Source of the DNA: Lytechinus pictus | Lineage: Eukaryota > Echinodermata > Echinoidea > Temnopleuroida > Toxopneustidae | Direction: 5' to 3' | NCBI RefSeq assembly: GCF_037042905.1 | Contig: NC_087253.1 | Location: 15,545,501-15,609,500, forward strand | DNA length: 64,000 nucleotides | Shown: piece after piece, positions 24,061 to 36,189 of the stretch | How positions within the stretch are numbered: position 1 is the first letter of the stretch | How the letters are laid out: each line of letters opens with the position of its first letter | The notes under the pieces: model-generated | Told to the model about the DNA's origin: nothing | Databases searched by the model: none | The model's input: only the letters and a program-made list of their open reading frames with translations | Position numbers and translations under genes: made by a program

Positions 24061-24281
24061 AATGATGATTCAATAAATATCTACTTTTTATTTGTCAATG
24101 AGTAAAAATACCTGCATTTTCTTTGAATTTTCTATGTAAAATGACAAAAAGCAATTGATCAAATCAAAATCATCAAAAAATTGACCAATATGGCTGCTTA
24201 GGCCCTCAAAATTAGATTAGTCGGAAAAGTAGAAGACCACTGAAAAAATCCAGTCATTTTTGGTATTTTGATGAAAGAGCT

Positions 24282-24340
24282 GTTTCTGCGGCAATATTTG
24301 ACGCAGCTAAAATAGCTGCGTCAAATATTGCCGCAGAAAC
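24282..24340. repeat. Perfect 28-bp hairpin with 3-nt loop
   Basis: GTTTCTGCGGCAATATTTGA and the next 8 bases (to 24309) pair perfectly with 24313-24340 across an AAA loop. Further TTTGCCGCAGA and CTGCGGCAAA motifs lie downstream to 24465. The hairpin is therefore the core of a small TGCCGCAGA-repeat region. Confidence 0.9.
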
Positions 24341-24479
24341 TGTCATTTGCCGCAGATAGTATCTGTGGCAAAGTTTTATGAAGCGGAAACTTGACGCTGA
24401 TTTTAGATTTGCTGCAGAAACACAGATTTGCCGCAGAAAATGGGAGTTGCCGCTGCGGCAAATGTTTTATGAAACGGGC

Positions 24480-25636
24480 CCCAGATCAATCGTTACTCCT
24501 TGTAAGACGGGACCCAGATATGTCATATCAGGCAAAATCTAATAAAAGTTGTTAGCGAGCAAAACAAAGTTTCCACATTTCTCTTACTAAAGTCAAATTT
24601 TTAACCAGATATTGACATAAAAAATATTTAAAAAATGATATTTTTCACCCTTCTCTCTTTTCTTTTAGTTCCTTTTCGATTTTTTTCTTGGTCGTCTTTT
24701 TTTTGTACGTCACTGCCAATAATATATTAATTACTACAGTATATTGTAATTATTTGATGAATAATTTTAAAAGAAACGACTGGTTCAGAAAACTACCAAA
24801 CACAGCATTTCGTGGAAAGCTCCCCGGTGTCCCGGAAAGGTGCGTCAATTTTACTCCCCTCCCTCAACCCACCCTTTCGAGAAAAGCTCCCCCGGTTTTC
24901 TCGAAAGTGTGCGGCCATAGAGCAATAGCTCCATGGTGCGGCCATCCCCGCTCCGCGAACACAGACGATCGCAACCAGCGGAAATCATGTCAATTATTTC
25001 AACCGTCAAATGCCAATTTGCCGATCAAGGATACATATAACCCCCGAATGTAGGCCGATAACTCCCCTATTAGAGTAATCCGTAGCCCTAAAATGAGTCT
25101 ATCACAATTATTTTTTTTTAACGAACATCATCACAAGTTTTGTATGCCAATCTTAGACTCATTGTTCATTGAATCCATGTGAATTCATGATAACCTTGCG
25201 ACGTTCAAATTAGTGGAATCGGTTTTGAACCCCCCCCCTAAAATCAGTAAGAAGTGGAAGACGGACCCGGATAAACTATATACCAATTCGTCGTTTCAAT
25301 CCCAATTTGTGATCATTTATGAACCACTGTTTTCACATGTTTTCATGAGAAAAGCATCAATGCGAATGAATCCGGGAGACGATAAAGCGCCCTCATGCGG
25401 TCGCACGCTGCTTATTATTCATGGGCAGTGTGTTGTTTCTCATTGAATGTGAGTTACAAATATTCTAATTTAGTTTTAGAATATTCATTTTGAAATAGCA
25501 ATCAATACTATGGAGCATGAATTAGCCCATAATTTTATTCTTACAATAAAAAGTAAAATGTGTCTAGAGGAAAAGTATTTATGTTACTGATGCTACTTAG
25601 TAACATAATTAGTGAGGTACGAATGTATCGAGTCGT
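24480..25636. other. No gene recognised
   Basis: AT-rich with a C-rich patch at 24840-24960. No supported ORF or repeat. Confidence 0.5.
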
Positions 25637-25637
25637 G

Positions 25638-26005
25638 CGTTATCATTCAAGTGTGCCTATATTACAATACTGCACAGCTGATAATGTTGCATTATGCTGG
25701 CCAGAATAGTTGACGCCTTGAGGTGGCGCTTTTAAGGCTGATTTTCGTTTCCGATTTAAAATATTTGGTCAAAACCATTAAGAAATTACATACTGGATTC
25801 ATGGAAAGAAAAAAAAAGAAACCTTAAAACTCAGAGGTTAGAAAAGAAATGTGGAGGAATGCGTTAGTCTATAAAAGATGTTAAAGCAGGTACGAACCAA
25901 TAGCGCCATCTCGAGTTCTCAACTACTTATACCTGGCCAGTTTCCTTACCCATAATGCTTGTATAGTCTAGTAATATAGACCCACTTGAATGATAACATG
26001 CTTAT
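25638..26005. mobile_element. MITE with roughly 90-bp inverted repeats
   Basis: The left arm starts GTTATCATTCAAGTG and the right arm ends CACTTGAATGATAAC. Homology continues inward through CTATATTA, TGGCCAG and the GGCGCT/AGCGCC pair. The arms are about 80% identical by eye. It ends exactly where duplication copy B begins. Confidence 0.75.
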
Positions 26006-26829
26006 TAACTACTCAATACTGCAATAATTATGCTACCAAGTAGCAAAACATTAACTTTCCTCTTTAAACATTTTAGTTTCTCTATACAAATACAATTATA
26101 GGTCAATGTGTTCTCTGTAGTATAAGTAGACGTCTGAAAAATGTATATTTTAAGACTATATATTTATCATGTTTATAGCACACAGTCAATGAGAGACCAC
26201 TCACAGTTCACTCCCCCTTTAAACGTTTGTGGAGTTAATTTTTAGATCTCACATTGACAAAAAGGAGTGAAATAGAGAGAGAGAGCAAAAAAAAAACAAT
26301 AAAAGGAAATTCAAATATGTGAACTGTTACCCGAAAAACCTAAAAAGGGGCAATGAAAATAAATTTTTAGATTTTATTTATTTTGCAAAGGTACATCCTT
26401 AACCTTGTTATTATATATAAACTTTAAAAATTGATCATTATTACCACACACGAGTACTTTTATTAAATTAAATTCAATTAAAGTTTTATTAAAAACATGA
26501 ATCGCAGCTAAATGGCTGAACTGGTCATGTATACAAAGTATAATCAATTAAAAGACTCATTACATATTTCAAATATAAAAGCAGTAAGCTTTGTAAAACT
26601 GATTTGATTGAATGCAAAATATATTAAGAGAGAGCTAAATTAACAAAAGTTTGAAGTTTGATCACTTTAAGCATTTAAGCAACTATGCAATCTCAATTAA
26701 ACTTTCAAGTACTCCAAAATGGTAAAATGAAAATCTTGTGTCTCAGCACATACATGTATTTAACCTTTCGACTTCGAATTTTCCCTACATATGCTACAGG
26801 AAAGATAACAGTGTCCCACAGCTTTTGTT

Positions 26830-27595
26830 CCACAGTGTGTTCACAGTATGAAACACGATGAAATCACCTTCACACTGTTAAATTTGAGCATTTTAACATT
26901 GTTAATTACATCTTCACACTGCGAGCACACTGTGAACACACTATGAACACACTGTGAATACACTATGAACACATTGCGAACACACTGTGAACACATTGCG
27001 AACACACTGTGAACGCACTGCAAACACACTTTAAAACAAGGAAACACTGTGAACACAGTGCGAACACATTGTGAACACACTGTGAAGACACCCTATGACA
27101 CACTGTGAACACATTGTTAACACATTGTGAACACATTGCAAATACACTATGAACCAATTGCGAACACACTAAGAACTCATTGTGAACACACTGAACGCGC
27201 TGCGAAGACACTATTAACACAGTGTGAACACAATGCGAGCACACTGTGCATACACTGCAAAACACTCAGAGTAAGACACTCTGAGCACACTGTGAACACA
27301 CTGTGAAAACAGTGTGAACACACTATGAACACACAGTGAACACATTGCAAATACACTGTGAACGCACTGTGAACACACCCTGTGAATAAATTGTGTGACA
27401 CACTGTGAATACACTGCAAACACACTGTTAACACACTGAATATATTGTGTACACAGTGTGAACACACTGTCATCACAATGCGTACACACTGAACACATTA
27501 CATACACACTGTGAACGCACTGAAAACACACTATGAACACATTGCGTACACACTGTGAACACACTGTGAAAACATTGTGTGACACACTGTTCTTT
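26830..27595. repeat. 12-bp minisatellite (CACTGTGAACAC), copy B
   Basis: Same family as 8040-8810. It differs by internal gains and losses: a block of CACTCAGAGTAAGACACT at about 27264 is only here, and other units are missing. The overlapping minus-strand open frames are artefacts of a unit length divisible by three. Confidence 0.95.
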
Positions 27596-28528
27596 TCAGC
27601 AGAGTTGGCAGTATGATGAGAAGAATAATTATTCTGTCCGATTTAATTTTTGTAATATTTAAAGATAATTAGCTACGTTATTTATTTTCTCTGGCGACAT
27701 ATGGTTGGTTTGGGGGTGGCAGATCACATATGAAATACTTATTATAAAGGGCATGAAGCCTCTCTTTTTGCTGCCATCCCATGCATTACCCCATTATGAC
27801 TATGAAGTTCTCTCTTTATATTCTGTTTATGACAAGGGAATATACTTTAAATGGTTATTACTTGCTGCTTTGCGAGGCCTGATTTTTGTTATCCCGGCAT
27901 GGGTATTCAAGGCTAGTATGATTTCATCTTATATTATGCTGCACTCAACCCAGGTGAGGTAAATGGGTACCTGGCAGGAATTAAATTTATTTGAAATGCT
28001 TCTGCCCTGTAATGAAGGTCACCTGGATTATAATATCGAAGTCCTTTGGAAGCGCACATGGACACATCAGTTTGCTTATTCAATTCAATTCAATTCAAAA
28101 TGGTTTATTCAAGTTAAAACTTTAATCGAGGCATAAAACCGAATAAATTACAAGTTTTGACCCAAAAAAAAAATACATTTAGACCATTTTAATCAAGTAC
28201 AAAATTTCATTAAAGCTTTAAGTGTCCTTTTCAAAGCCAGTAAACCAAACCTGGAATGAAATGGGGATACATGCTCAAAACAGAAGAAACTGAAAAAGAA
28301 AATGAGATGAAAACAAAATGACACCATATTGCGGGTGACAAAGGCATTCCTGCCTCTTTCCCAATCTTCTACTGCTGTCGATAATAACTGTACGGCATGA
28401 AATCAACTCCGGGCACCGTATTTGACCTGACTAGACACTACAAGCGATTCATTAAGAAAAAAAAACACAGACCGCCATTCGATTTCCTGTGATATCAAGA
28501 AACGTTTTCCTTCGATATACATGTATAT
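27596..28528. other. Shared flank of copy B
   Basis: Matches 8811-9716, including the SINE-like remnant (about 27940-28060) and the LINE-tail-like (AATTC)n start near 28080. There is no gene. Confidence 0.55.
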
Positions 28529-28841
28529 AGATAACGATAGATATAGATATCGATATATAGAGATATAGATCGATCATCAACCTACATCTGCCGCCTCGGT
28601 TGGCCGCCTCAGTCGGTGGTGGATCTAGTTACATACTACCACGTTGTGTATGAACAGACTGGCTTAGAACTTTTCCTGAACAACACCTATATGGCTATAC
28701 AGGCTTAATATACTGTATGTTTATAATATACCAGGATGTGAAATTCGATGACGTCGATATTGTTGTATGAAGTTGAACCACACTTTATCCTTATTTCAGT
28801 ACATCTAACTTGCTTCTGCCTTCTTGGAATATCAAAGAACC

Positions 28842-30098
28842 ATGGTGACGAAAAATGGTAAGCCGATAATATCACTTTGCTTGGCAATACTTTCTGGTTT
28901 TCTAATCGCCGGGCTATTCAGATTCGATCATGCTCGCTTCTCGGCAGCGAATAACTTAAGACACCCCCTAATCGCTCATTACATGTCAGAAACAAACGCG
29001 GAAGAGGATGGAATTAATGAAAACTCACCAGAAGTTCATAGGGAAAGGTCTCCCCTATTTCAAAATAGAGCTGGACATTCGAAAGAAAGATTACCTTGCT
29101 ACCGTCAGATCCAAGTATGGAGGGGCAAAAGTCGCCCTTCAACGCCGATAAAATCAGAATGCCCAGGTCTGAAGTGTGGGATAAGTTTTGTTCAGGACAC
29201 AAGTTATAAGACTTTGGAGAAGAGTGATGCAGTAGTTTTCTTTCATAGATCGCACTGGGATTGGACAGAGATGCAGAGTAGACGGCCACCAAATCAAGCT
29301 TGGGTTTTTTATTCTTTAGAGAGTCCTCTGCACACGGGGGAAAACTTAATTCCACCTGTTGAACTTGATCGTATATACAACTTTACGATGTCGTATAGGC
29401 CGTCGTCAACATTTCATAGTCCGTATGGTCTTTACGATAAATCAATACCACAAATGTCATCAGGTGAAAGTCGGAATTGGGCAAAGGAAAAAAGCTCTTT
29501 GGTAGCATGGGCTGCATCCAATTGCGGTGTAGCATCCTGGCGCCGTCATGATTTTGTAAAGACACTTGCAAATCACGTCAGAGTCGATATGTATGGTCCT
29601 TGTGGAACATTGGCTTGCGACAGATATTCAGACGATTGCTGGAATAAAATCAAGGCTCACAAATTTTATCTAGCAGTGGAGAACAGCGAATGCAGGGACT
29701 ACATCACGGAGAAATTATGGTATAACGCGCTCATGAATGACATTGTACCCATCGTCTATGGTCCACCGCGGGAAGATTATGAGCGCGTAGCGCCACCAAA
29801 TTCTTTCATACATTTACAAGACTTCAGTAGCTTTCGTGAACTGGCAGATTATATTAATCTTCTAGATTCCAATGATACCTTGTACAATTCATATTTTGAA
29901 TGGAAAAAACATGGTTTGGTTAGAAGAGTAGGGGAAAATTTAGCTCTAAATCCACCATTTCTGTGTAAATTGGTCTCGAAGATAATTGATCATGAACAAA
30001 AACTACAAAGTTTTCACCAGGAAGAAGTGCACCCTTCAATCCACGATTATTGGTCAACTTCGTGCCACAAACCGACTGGATTTCCTCATGATTTTTAA
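28842..30098 (+). CDS. Alpha-1,3-fucosyltransferase (GT10), copy B
   Basis: Golgi type II fucosyltransferase of 418 aa, colinear with copy A and with the same ATG context and upstream CTTATTTCAG acceptor. It differs at 14 residues: L26F, L30H, T105S, E123K, N127K, S169L, I191F, I205M, F292L, R299N, H332R, V365E, F367L and G390S. F292L lies in the hallmark FYLAVENSECRDYITEK(F/L)W motif; leucine there is tolerated in the family. Both N-glycosylation sites are kept. By my count the two ORFs differ at 22 nucleotides, 15 nonsynonymous and 7 synonymous, with no stops or frameshifts. It is probably functional. Confidence 0.95.
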   Translation: MVTKNGKPIISLCLAILSGFLIAGLFRFDHARFSAANNLRHPLIAHYMSETNAEEDGINENSPEVHRERSPLFQNRAGHSKERLPCYRQIQVWRGKSRPSTPIKSECPGLKCGISFVQDTSYKTLEKSDAVVFFHRSHWDWTEMQSRRPPNQAWVFYSLESPLHTGENLIPPVELDRIYNFTMSYRPSSTFHSPYGLYDKSIPQMSSGESRNWAKEKSSLVAWAASNCGVASWRRHDFVKTLANHVRVDMYGPCGTLACDRYSDDCWNKIKAHKFYLAVENSECRDYITEKLWYNALMNDIVPIVYGPPREDYERVAPPNSFIHLQDFSSFRELADYINLLDSNDTLYNSYFEWKKHGLVRRVGENLALNPPFLCKLVSKIIDHEQKLQSFHQEEVHPSIHDYWSTSCHKPTGFPHDF

Positions 30099-30798
30099 AA
30101 TATGTAGAACATAATACTATCAATGGTAATGTCGCTTATGATGGTGATTTGTGCTTATGGCGACACTGACGACGGTGATGACGAAGTAATGAAATGTCGA
30201 TCACTTTCCTTTTTTTTTTTACAAAGGGTGGCCACCTAACGTATTAGTTGTAGCTTCAGCAAGAAATAGAAAGTTTCCGCACCGGGAAACAGAACGCACC
30301 CATGAACATAAAAACTGCATGTATAGAAAATGCCCGTCAAATGACAATAAACAGCTGTGAGGTCATTGTCGAAAATTTGGCGAACCGGAGCAGCAGATCG
30401 TCGTAAGCTTCAAAGCCGACGAAAAATTGCAAATATTTCGTTTGTCCAGACTCCACCACGAAACCGCTGTTTTGATTAACCGATTTTGCGTGTTTTCTAG
30501 TAAAAATAATATCCTAAAATAGTATCATAAGCATAAAACATCTCTTTTCTTAAGCATAACATTTGAACTAGGAACACAATTCACAACTCCCGATTACATC
30601 ATAATTTTAAAATACTTTGATAAATTTATTGAATTGTTATAGGGGATAATCTGAATTTAATTTATACATGATTATTGTAAGATTTGAAAATATTTATTCT
30701 CCTGTTATTTTGGATCCATCATCTCATTTTACTGTATATTGAGTAAAAAATACATCTTGAAAAAATGACAAGTAAATTATAATCATTTTCATGAGCAC

Positions 30799-30841
30799 AG
30801 GACTGTTGGGCATTCTGTCTGACAGATTACCCAACAGTCCT
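30799..30841. repeat. Hairpin, 12-bp outer and 5-bp inner stems
   Basis: AGGACTGTTGGG pairs with CCCAACAGTCCT, and inside TCTGT pairs with ACAGA. It lies about 60 bp past the end of duplication copy B. Confidence 0.8.
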
Positions 30842-31666
30842 ATTTACAACTTCTCTACGTCAAATTACACTTAACATGATAATTGTTTAATAAACACTTA
30901 TATAAATAAAAATGTTGGTTCCGTTTTGTAATGAAATTTGTGACAATGTATGTGACAATTCAGTGCATTCACAATTTTCTTTGACGTAAATCAAATTGCG
31001 TAGCAAGGTCTAAACATATACCACGAAGTAAATGGTATCAAATTAGAGGATAAATATTCATGTTTAGAGGAGAAAGATGTGAAAAAAATGACCAAAAAAT
31101 TATTTATTGCATTATCTGCTTGCTTAGAATATTCATCATCTTCGTTATCAGTACAAGCAGTACCAGGAATCGTTATTGAAATATTGTCCTGAAAACCGTT
31201 TGGAAGTATTTTCATGTCTCACCAGGATAAAAGATTATTCCCTTTTCTCTATTCGAGGGTTGTAATAGTTAGATTTCACAACAGAGATAGCTTGAGCGAT
31301 TTTATTTCTTGAATATATCCTAAGAGTGTGGTTCGGTTTTTTAAGGTAATAACAAAATTCAAATCAGAACCGTTTTTTTAAGGCGGTCCCGCCATAAAAG
31401 CCTTTAAAGAAATGCATTTTTCATGTCATGATGTTAGGTGTTGTAAGTATGAAATTGAAACCTTCCACAAGTGGTATATGTAATTGTCTATGTTAATTAT
31501 ATTCATATTCAAGGCATTATGATCTACCTGAAAACATAAACATTGATCATGTATCAAGAATGTATTCCTTACTCACGTAGAGTATAAAACTCTTGAGAAG
31601 TTTTGTTTTCGTCGCTTAAGTAACTTCAATCACGTGAATGAAGATTAATGAATAGTATACTTACTT
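30842..31666. other. No gene recognised
   Basis: AT-rich, without a supported ORF, RNA gene or known repeat. Confidence 0.5.
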
Positions 31667-32150
31667 GCTTAAAGGTCAAGTCCACCCCAGAGAAAAGTTC
31701 ATTTGAATAAATAGAGAAAAATCAAACAAGAATAACGCTGAAAAATTCATCAAAATCAGATGTAAAATAAGAAAGTTATGACATTTTAAAGTTTCGCTTA
31801 TTTTTCACAAAACAGTTATATGCACAATCCAGTGATATGCAAATGAGAGAGTCGATGATGTCTCTCACTCACTATTTCTTTTGTTTTTTATTGTTTGAAT
31901 TATACAAAATTTCAATTTTTACGAATTTGACGAATAGGACCCTCTTGATTGAACTACAAAATGTTAAAACAATGGAACCCACACCTTCAGGGAGGAATGA
32001 TTTTTTTTCACATGGCAATGACATGAATGAGGAGAAAATTAAAATATTTCATATTTCACATAATAAAATACAAAAGAAATAGTGAGTGAGTGATGTCATC
32101 GGTCCCCTCATTTGCATACCGACCAGGATGTGCATATAATAGTTTTGTGG
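31667..32150. mobile_element. Dispersed AAGTCCACCCC repeat with foldback right half
   Basis: It starts AAAGGTCAAGTCCACCCCAG. ATATGCAAATGAGAG followed by TCACTATTTCTTTTGT at about 31836-31881 recurs inverted at 32073-32125 (ACAAAAGAAATAGTGAGTGA then CATTTGCATACC). The element can therefore fold back on itself. No transposase. Partial copies are at 2054, 20264/23112 and 43181. Confidence 0.75.
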
Positions 32151-33210
32151 GGGGGGGGGATGTCCCTGAGAAGCGGGGATGCACCCCCAAGATTTACCTG
32201 GGGGTGCGGCGTGTATTATTCTCTAGCACCCACTGGGATTCTAGTATAGGTGTGAGAAATTGATAAATGTAATACAAAAGTACCCCCCTTTCTCGGGACC
32301 AATATGACCTTCAATTTTTAGTGAAAGTTTTGTTTTTTGCTTGTCAATTTTACGTCAGCACCCCCAGTTAAAATATCGTTCCCATGGCCCTGCCCAACCC
32401 CCGTGTATTTTTTCACTTATCCTCTAATCCTATATAGGGACTTTGAGCTCAATCAGCACCGGCCCCATCAGCTCATGATAGATTCTGAGCTCAAGAATCA
32501 GTGACTGAAAAGATATTTCTTTATTCGGATCGAATATTTTAACAGAATGTTCTCGATTGCATAATGCTAATCCATAGCAGGGGCCTGTTGCAGAAAGAGT
32601 TGCGTTTAAAAACAACAAAAAATCAATCGCACATCACTATACCGTGCATCCCATTGGTTTAAAGTCAATTTCATGTTTGATTAAAGATGTCATGCCAATC
32701 TTCTTAAACCTTCATTTTCCTTTTGAATTTAAGTATCGGCCCGCAAGTTGTGGGCCGAAAATCTAAGAAGGAAATAAAAAATAGTGAATGAAAACGTGAT
32801 TGGGTGCGTAATTTATTCAACGCAATAACGAAACTTGGATTGAGAGGTTTTCTGATAGAATCTGAGAGAAGGCTCATCTCTCAATGCTTAATGAATCATA
32901 TCGCATGAAATTCAAGCCAGTTGTATGAAAAAATGCTAATTTACAGAAAGTGGTTTAAACAATGCCCTAGATCATTGTGAAAACCAAATCAGTTATATCC
33001 ACGTTTTATAAATATTAAAAGTATAATGCACTCAAAATTCAAAAGTTCATAGCGAAATATTATATCATCATTGCTGTCTGAGCTTGAAATCAGAGCAAAG
33101 AGTCCTGTCATTGTTCAGTTTTCCATAGATTGAAGGTTGCAATCAAGTAATTGCAGTAGACACGGTAGATCAAGGCATTGATATTCCAACAAGTAAAGTC
33201 CATGAAGCAA
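32151..33210. other. No gene recognised
   Basis: Begins with a G run and GTGCGGCG-like text; otherwise AT-rich with no supported feature. Confidence 0.5.
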
Positions 33211-33216
33211 TTCGGT

Positions 33217-33258
33217 AGTGTGCCTGTGACAAGAGAAATCTCTTGTCACAGGCACACT
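33217..33258. repeat. Perfect 20-bp palindrome with 2-nt spacer
   Basis: AGTGTGCCTGTGACAAGAGA is followed by AA and then its exact reverse complement. There are no mismatches over 40 paired bases. Confidence 0.95.
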
Positions 33259-33714
33259 GGTATCATTTTAGCGCAATATCGAGTAATGTATATTGACAAT
33301 ATACATGGTATTTTGGTAAAAAGTTATTTTTTCCATAAAAATTCAAAAATGGCCGTCATAATTGCAAATTTTGAATGGTCATCTGCAATGAAAACGTATA
33401 AATTCAGTCGCTATAAGAATAAGATATGGTGCCACATATGTAATTCCCCTTATCATGCTCATAGAAAATACTGGATAAACCGTATAAATTATTATTATTT
33501 TGTTGTATTTAAATGATGTTTTATTGGTCACTTCAAGGTACATTCATTCAATACAGTTGAACAAATACAAATGAAACATTATAAGAAATTACATAACAGT
33601 TACATAACATAAGTGGATAATCACTGTATCATGTCTCGCCACCTGCGTTCGTGGACACTCCTTTTGTTATTTCGAATAGCTATAATCTATTATTATTATA
33701 ATTATTGTTATTTT

Positions 33715-33850
33715 GTTTGGCGTCACCTGTGCCTGCCTGGGAGGCGAAAAGCGAACTGAATCACTAATACCCGCAGGTCTCTCCTCCCGCGTAAATGTGG
33801 ACCATTACACCGGGGTTTCTGCCTACTCATATACGAATAGTGTAATAATA
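33715..33850. mobile_element. Fragment of the SINE-like arm repeat
   Basis: CACCGGGGTTTCTGCCTACTC and ATACGAATAGTG match 58777-58802 and the complement in 63130-63180. The next part of the same order is found at 34447-34640, so the copy appears split by 34 kb-region GA-rich DNA. Confidence 0.6.
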
Positions 33851-34024
33851 ATGAGTACAACATGCTATTAAAAAAAAACACCTTAACAATATAAAAGACA
33901 AAATTGCAACTCTTCTATCCTGTTTTACTTCACTGTAATTGCACTACATGAAACTGGCTGCGTATGTAAATAAAGCATTCAAATATCAATTAAACCATGC
34001 ATTACTTTCATAATCAATTACTCA

Positions 34025-34446
34025 AGTGTTTTGTGTACTGCAAGAGAGAAGAAGAAGGAAAGAAGAAAAAATGAATGAGAGAAAGGGAGAAAAGAAAAGA
34101 GATGGAGGAATGTAGTATCGAGACAATGAAGATGGACATGCTAAGGGGATGACAGAGAGAAGAGGAGGCAATGAAGATGAGAGAAAGAGAGAGGGGAGAG
34201 GGTATGAGAGGAAACATAGGGAAGGAGACAGAGTAAGAAATGAAGGAAAGGAAAAATAACTTGCAGACAACACTATACATGTACATGTCTCACACATTTT
34301 GATTAAGTAGCGACAGCTTCTTATAACAATAACATGGGAATCCCAGCAAAGAGGGAAAAAAAGTGGAAGATAAAAGCAGAGAAGAAAAGGAGAGAAGGAG
34401 AGGGGTGACAGAGGAAAATAGGATAGTAAGAGGAGAGAGGAAAGAG
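34025..34446. repeat. GA-rich low-complexity tract
   Basis: Purine-rich runs (GAGAGA, GGAAAGAAG). Overlapping S/F/L-rich minus frames are compositional artefacts. Confidence 0.8.
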
Positions 34447-34640
34447 AGTGCAAGGTTTTCCCCAATGGGTTCTTGACGTGCAAAGGTGGTTAGTCTCCAC
34501 TACACGGGGCCTCAAGTTAACGTCCTATCCGAGGGATGGAGTGTTTTCCGCTGAATCATAACCTGCGTCTACGCACTGGTGTCAGTCATCGGCCCGGGGT
34601 GGACTCGAACCCACGAGTTATTCCCGATTAGAGATCCTCG
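34447..34640 (-). mobile_element. tRNA-derived SINE fragment (minus)
   Basis: On the minus strand it contains CGTGGGTTCGAGTCCACCCC, a good pol III B box, followed by GGACGTTAAC and the rest of the body shared with 62960-63130. The A-box end is not clear. Confidence 0.7.
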
Positions 34641-34688
34641 AGCAAGAAGGACAACGTATTCCCCAATGCAAATGTGTGAACTATGCAC

Positions 34689-34850
34689 TGCAAAAACTCC
34701 GGTGTTGATTTAACACCAGCCCGGAGTCTATATATGTTCATATCAGAGAAGTATTGAAACAACGCCGGTTTGGAATCAAACCGATGCTGTTTTAATACTA
34801 ATTGGTGTTGTATAAACACCTATCTGGTGGATTTAGCTCCTTTTGGAATA
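34689..34850. mobile_element. Possible MITE, CACTGCAAAAACTCC end
   Basis: The left end CACTGCAAAAACTCCGGTG resembles the CACTCTAAAAA ends of nearby MITEs. Internal GGTGTTGATTTAACACC and related inverted segments pair. The right end is not clearly defined. Confidence 0.4.
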
Positions 34851-35214
34851 AAACTCTTCATGTATTATATTCTTCTAAAATACGAATCAACTACAAAATA
34901 TTATATATTTTAGCAAGTCTTGCACATAGCCTATGGGAGCGTTCCAAATAAATACATGGTTTCAAATCGTTTCATTGAAATATATTCGGCATATTCACTA
35001 ATTTCCTTATCATTATCAAAATCATAAAATAATATGTACTTTAAATGTCCTGTCGAATTGTCTACACATATGGTCTTTTGTTTTAAACAGAACAGGCCGA
35101 TACTTGAATAGAGGACTATAAAGATCGTGGGTATATTGATTGGATCTGTTGATCGAGTTATTTCATAATAATCAGGATCTTTGATAATGGACCTTGCTTG
35201 TCATTTAAATATTT

Positions 35215-35330
35215 TTGTTTAAGTAATCATTACCATTATTGTTATTTTTATTACTTGTGTTGTTATCATTATTATTTTTATTATTATTATCATTATCATA
35301 GTGGTCATCATCATAATTCTTTTTACATGA
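35215..35330. repeat. ATT/ATC microsatellite
   Basis: Irregular run of TTATTATTATCATTA-type triplets with no coding meaning. Confidence 0.85.
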
Positions 35331-35344
35331 AACTTCTTTCTCTG

Positions 35345-35815
35345 AAACTATACGTTTTTAAAGACCAACTTATTGATGGAGATGGTGGTGGGGGTGGTTG
35401 GGGGTGTATTTGATCGGAGTGCTGGGATTAAAGGTCAGTCAACCAATACACCATTGTTTTAATACGATGTTGTAACGAATATAATTGTATTTATTATAAT
35501 GAATTTTAAGCATTTATCATTATTTTATTACTTTCTTACTGCATACTTTACAGAAATCGGATTCTTTTTTCGTTGAGGTTCTTTAACATTCACTGAACAA
35601 TGGATTTAAATATAGAAATCTCCAGGATATGTGATGAGGGTCAAAGCTTTCGTTCTCTCAATATCGTTTAATAGGTGGCAGACATTTATGGAAACGTTTC
35701 TTATTTCCTGTTGTGTTCATGGTATATTAGACTATCATCTTTTAATTGACTTCCCCTTTGATTATTGAACTTCGATGGATTTCGATGGGTATTTTCACAA
35801 ATTTGTTTTTTTGTA
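35345..35815. other. No gene recognised
   Basis: AT-rich interval between two microsatellites; nothing supported. Confidence 0.5.
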
Positions 35816-35967
35816 TCACCTTTATTGTTATCAATGCCATTATCATCATTATTATTACTATTATCATTATGTTAATTATTATGATTGATATCATTGATAT
35901 TATTATCATCATTATTTTAATCATTATTATCATCATCATCATTATTATCATTATTATAATTGTTACA
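35816..35967. repeat. ATT/ATC microsatellite
   Basis: Dense ATTATC/ATTATT triplets. The isoleucine- and methionine-rich frames on both strands are artefacts. Confidence 0.9.
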
Positions 35968-36189
35968 GGCAAGTGTCCACTATCCATGTCAAACGAAGAT
36001 CCTTAAACATATTAAATCAATTAAGTTGCTTGATTGTATAGTTTTTGACATATACATGTATATTAAGAATACTTTCGACGATTCCCAATCAACATGCAGT
36101 AGGTTAATATTTTATTGTCAACACACTGTATGAAGTTACCTACAGTATTAAAATTTGAATATCTTTCTGACATTCCTCAATTTCGACCA

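Larger units (their letters stand above)
26010..30741 (+). repeat. Segmental duplication copy B
   Basis: Direct-orientation partner of 7225-16209, uninterrupted by the L1-like LINE. It holds the minisatellite (26830-27595), the shared remnants and fucosyltransferase copy B. Confidence 0.95.

Noticed and set aside
26841-27585. Same type of cysteine/histidine-rich frames in copy B
   Set aside because: Minisatellite artefact as in copy A; the frames are not colinear between copies.
35742-36006. Isoleucine/methionine-rich ORFs on both strands
   Set aside because: ATT/ATC microsatellite translated in both directions.
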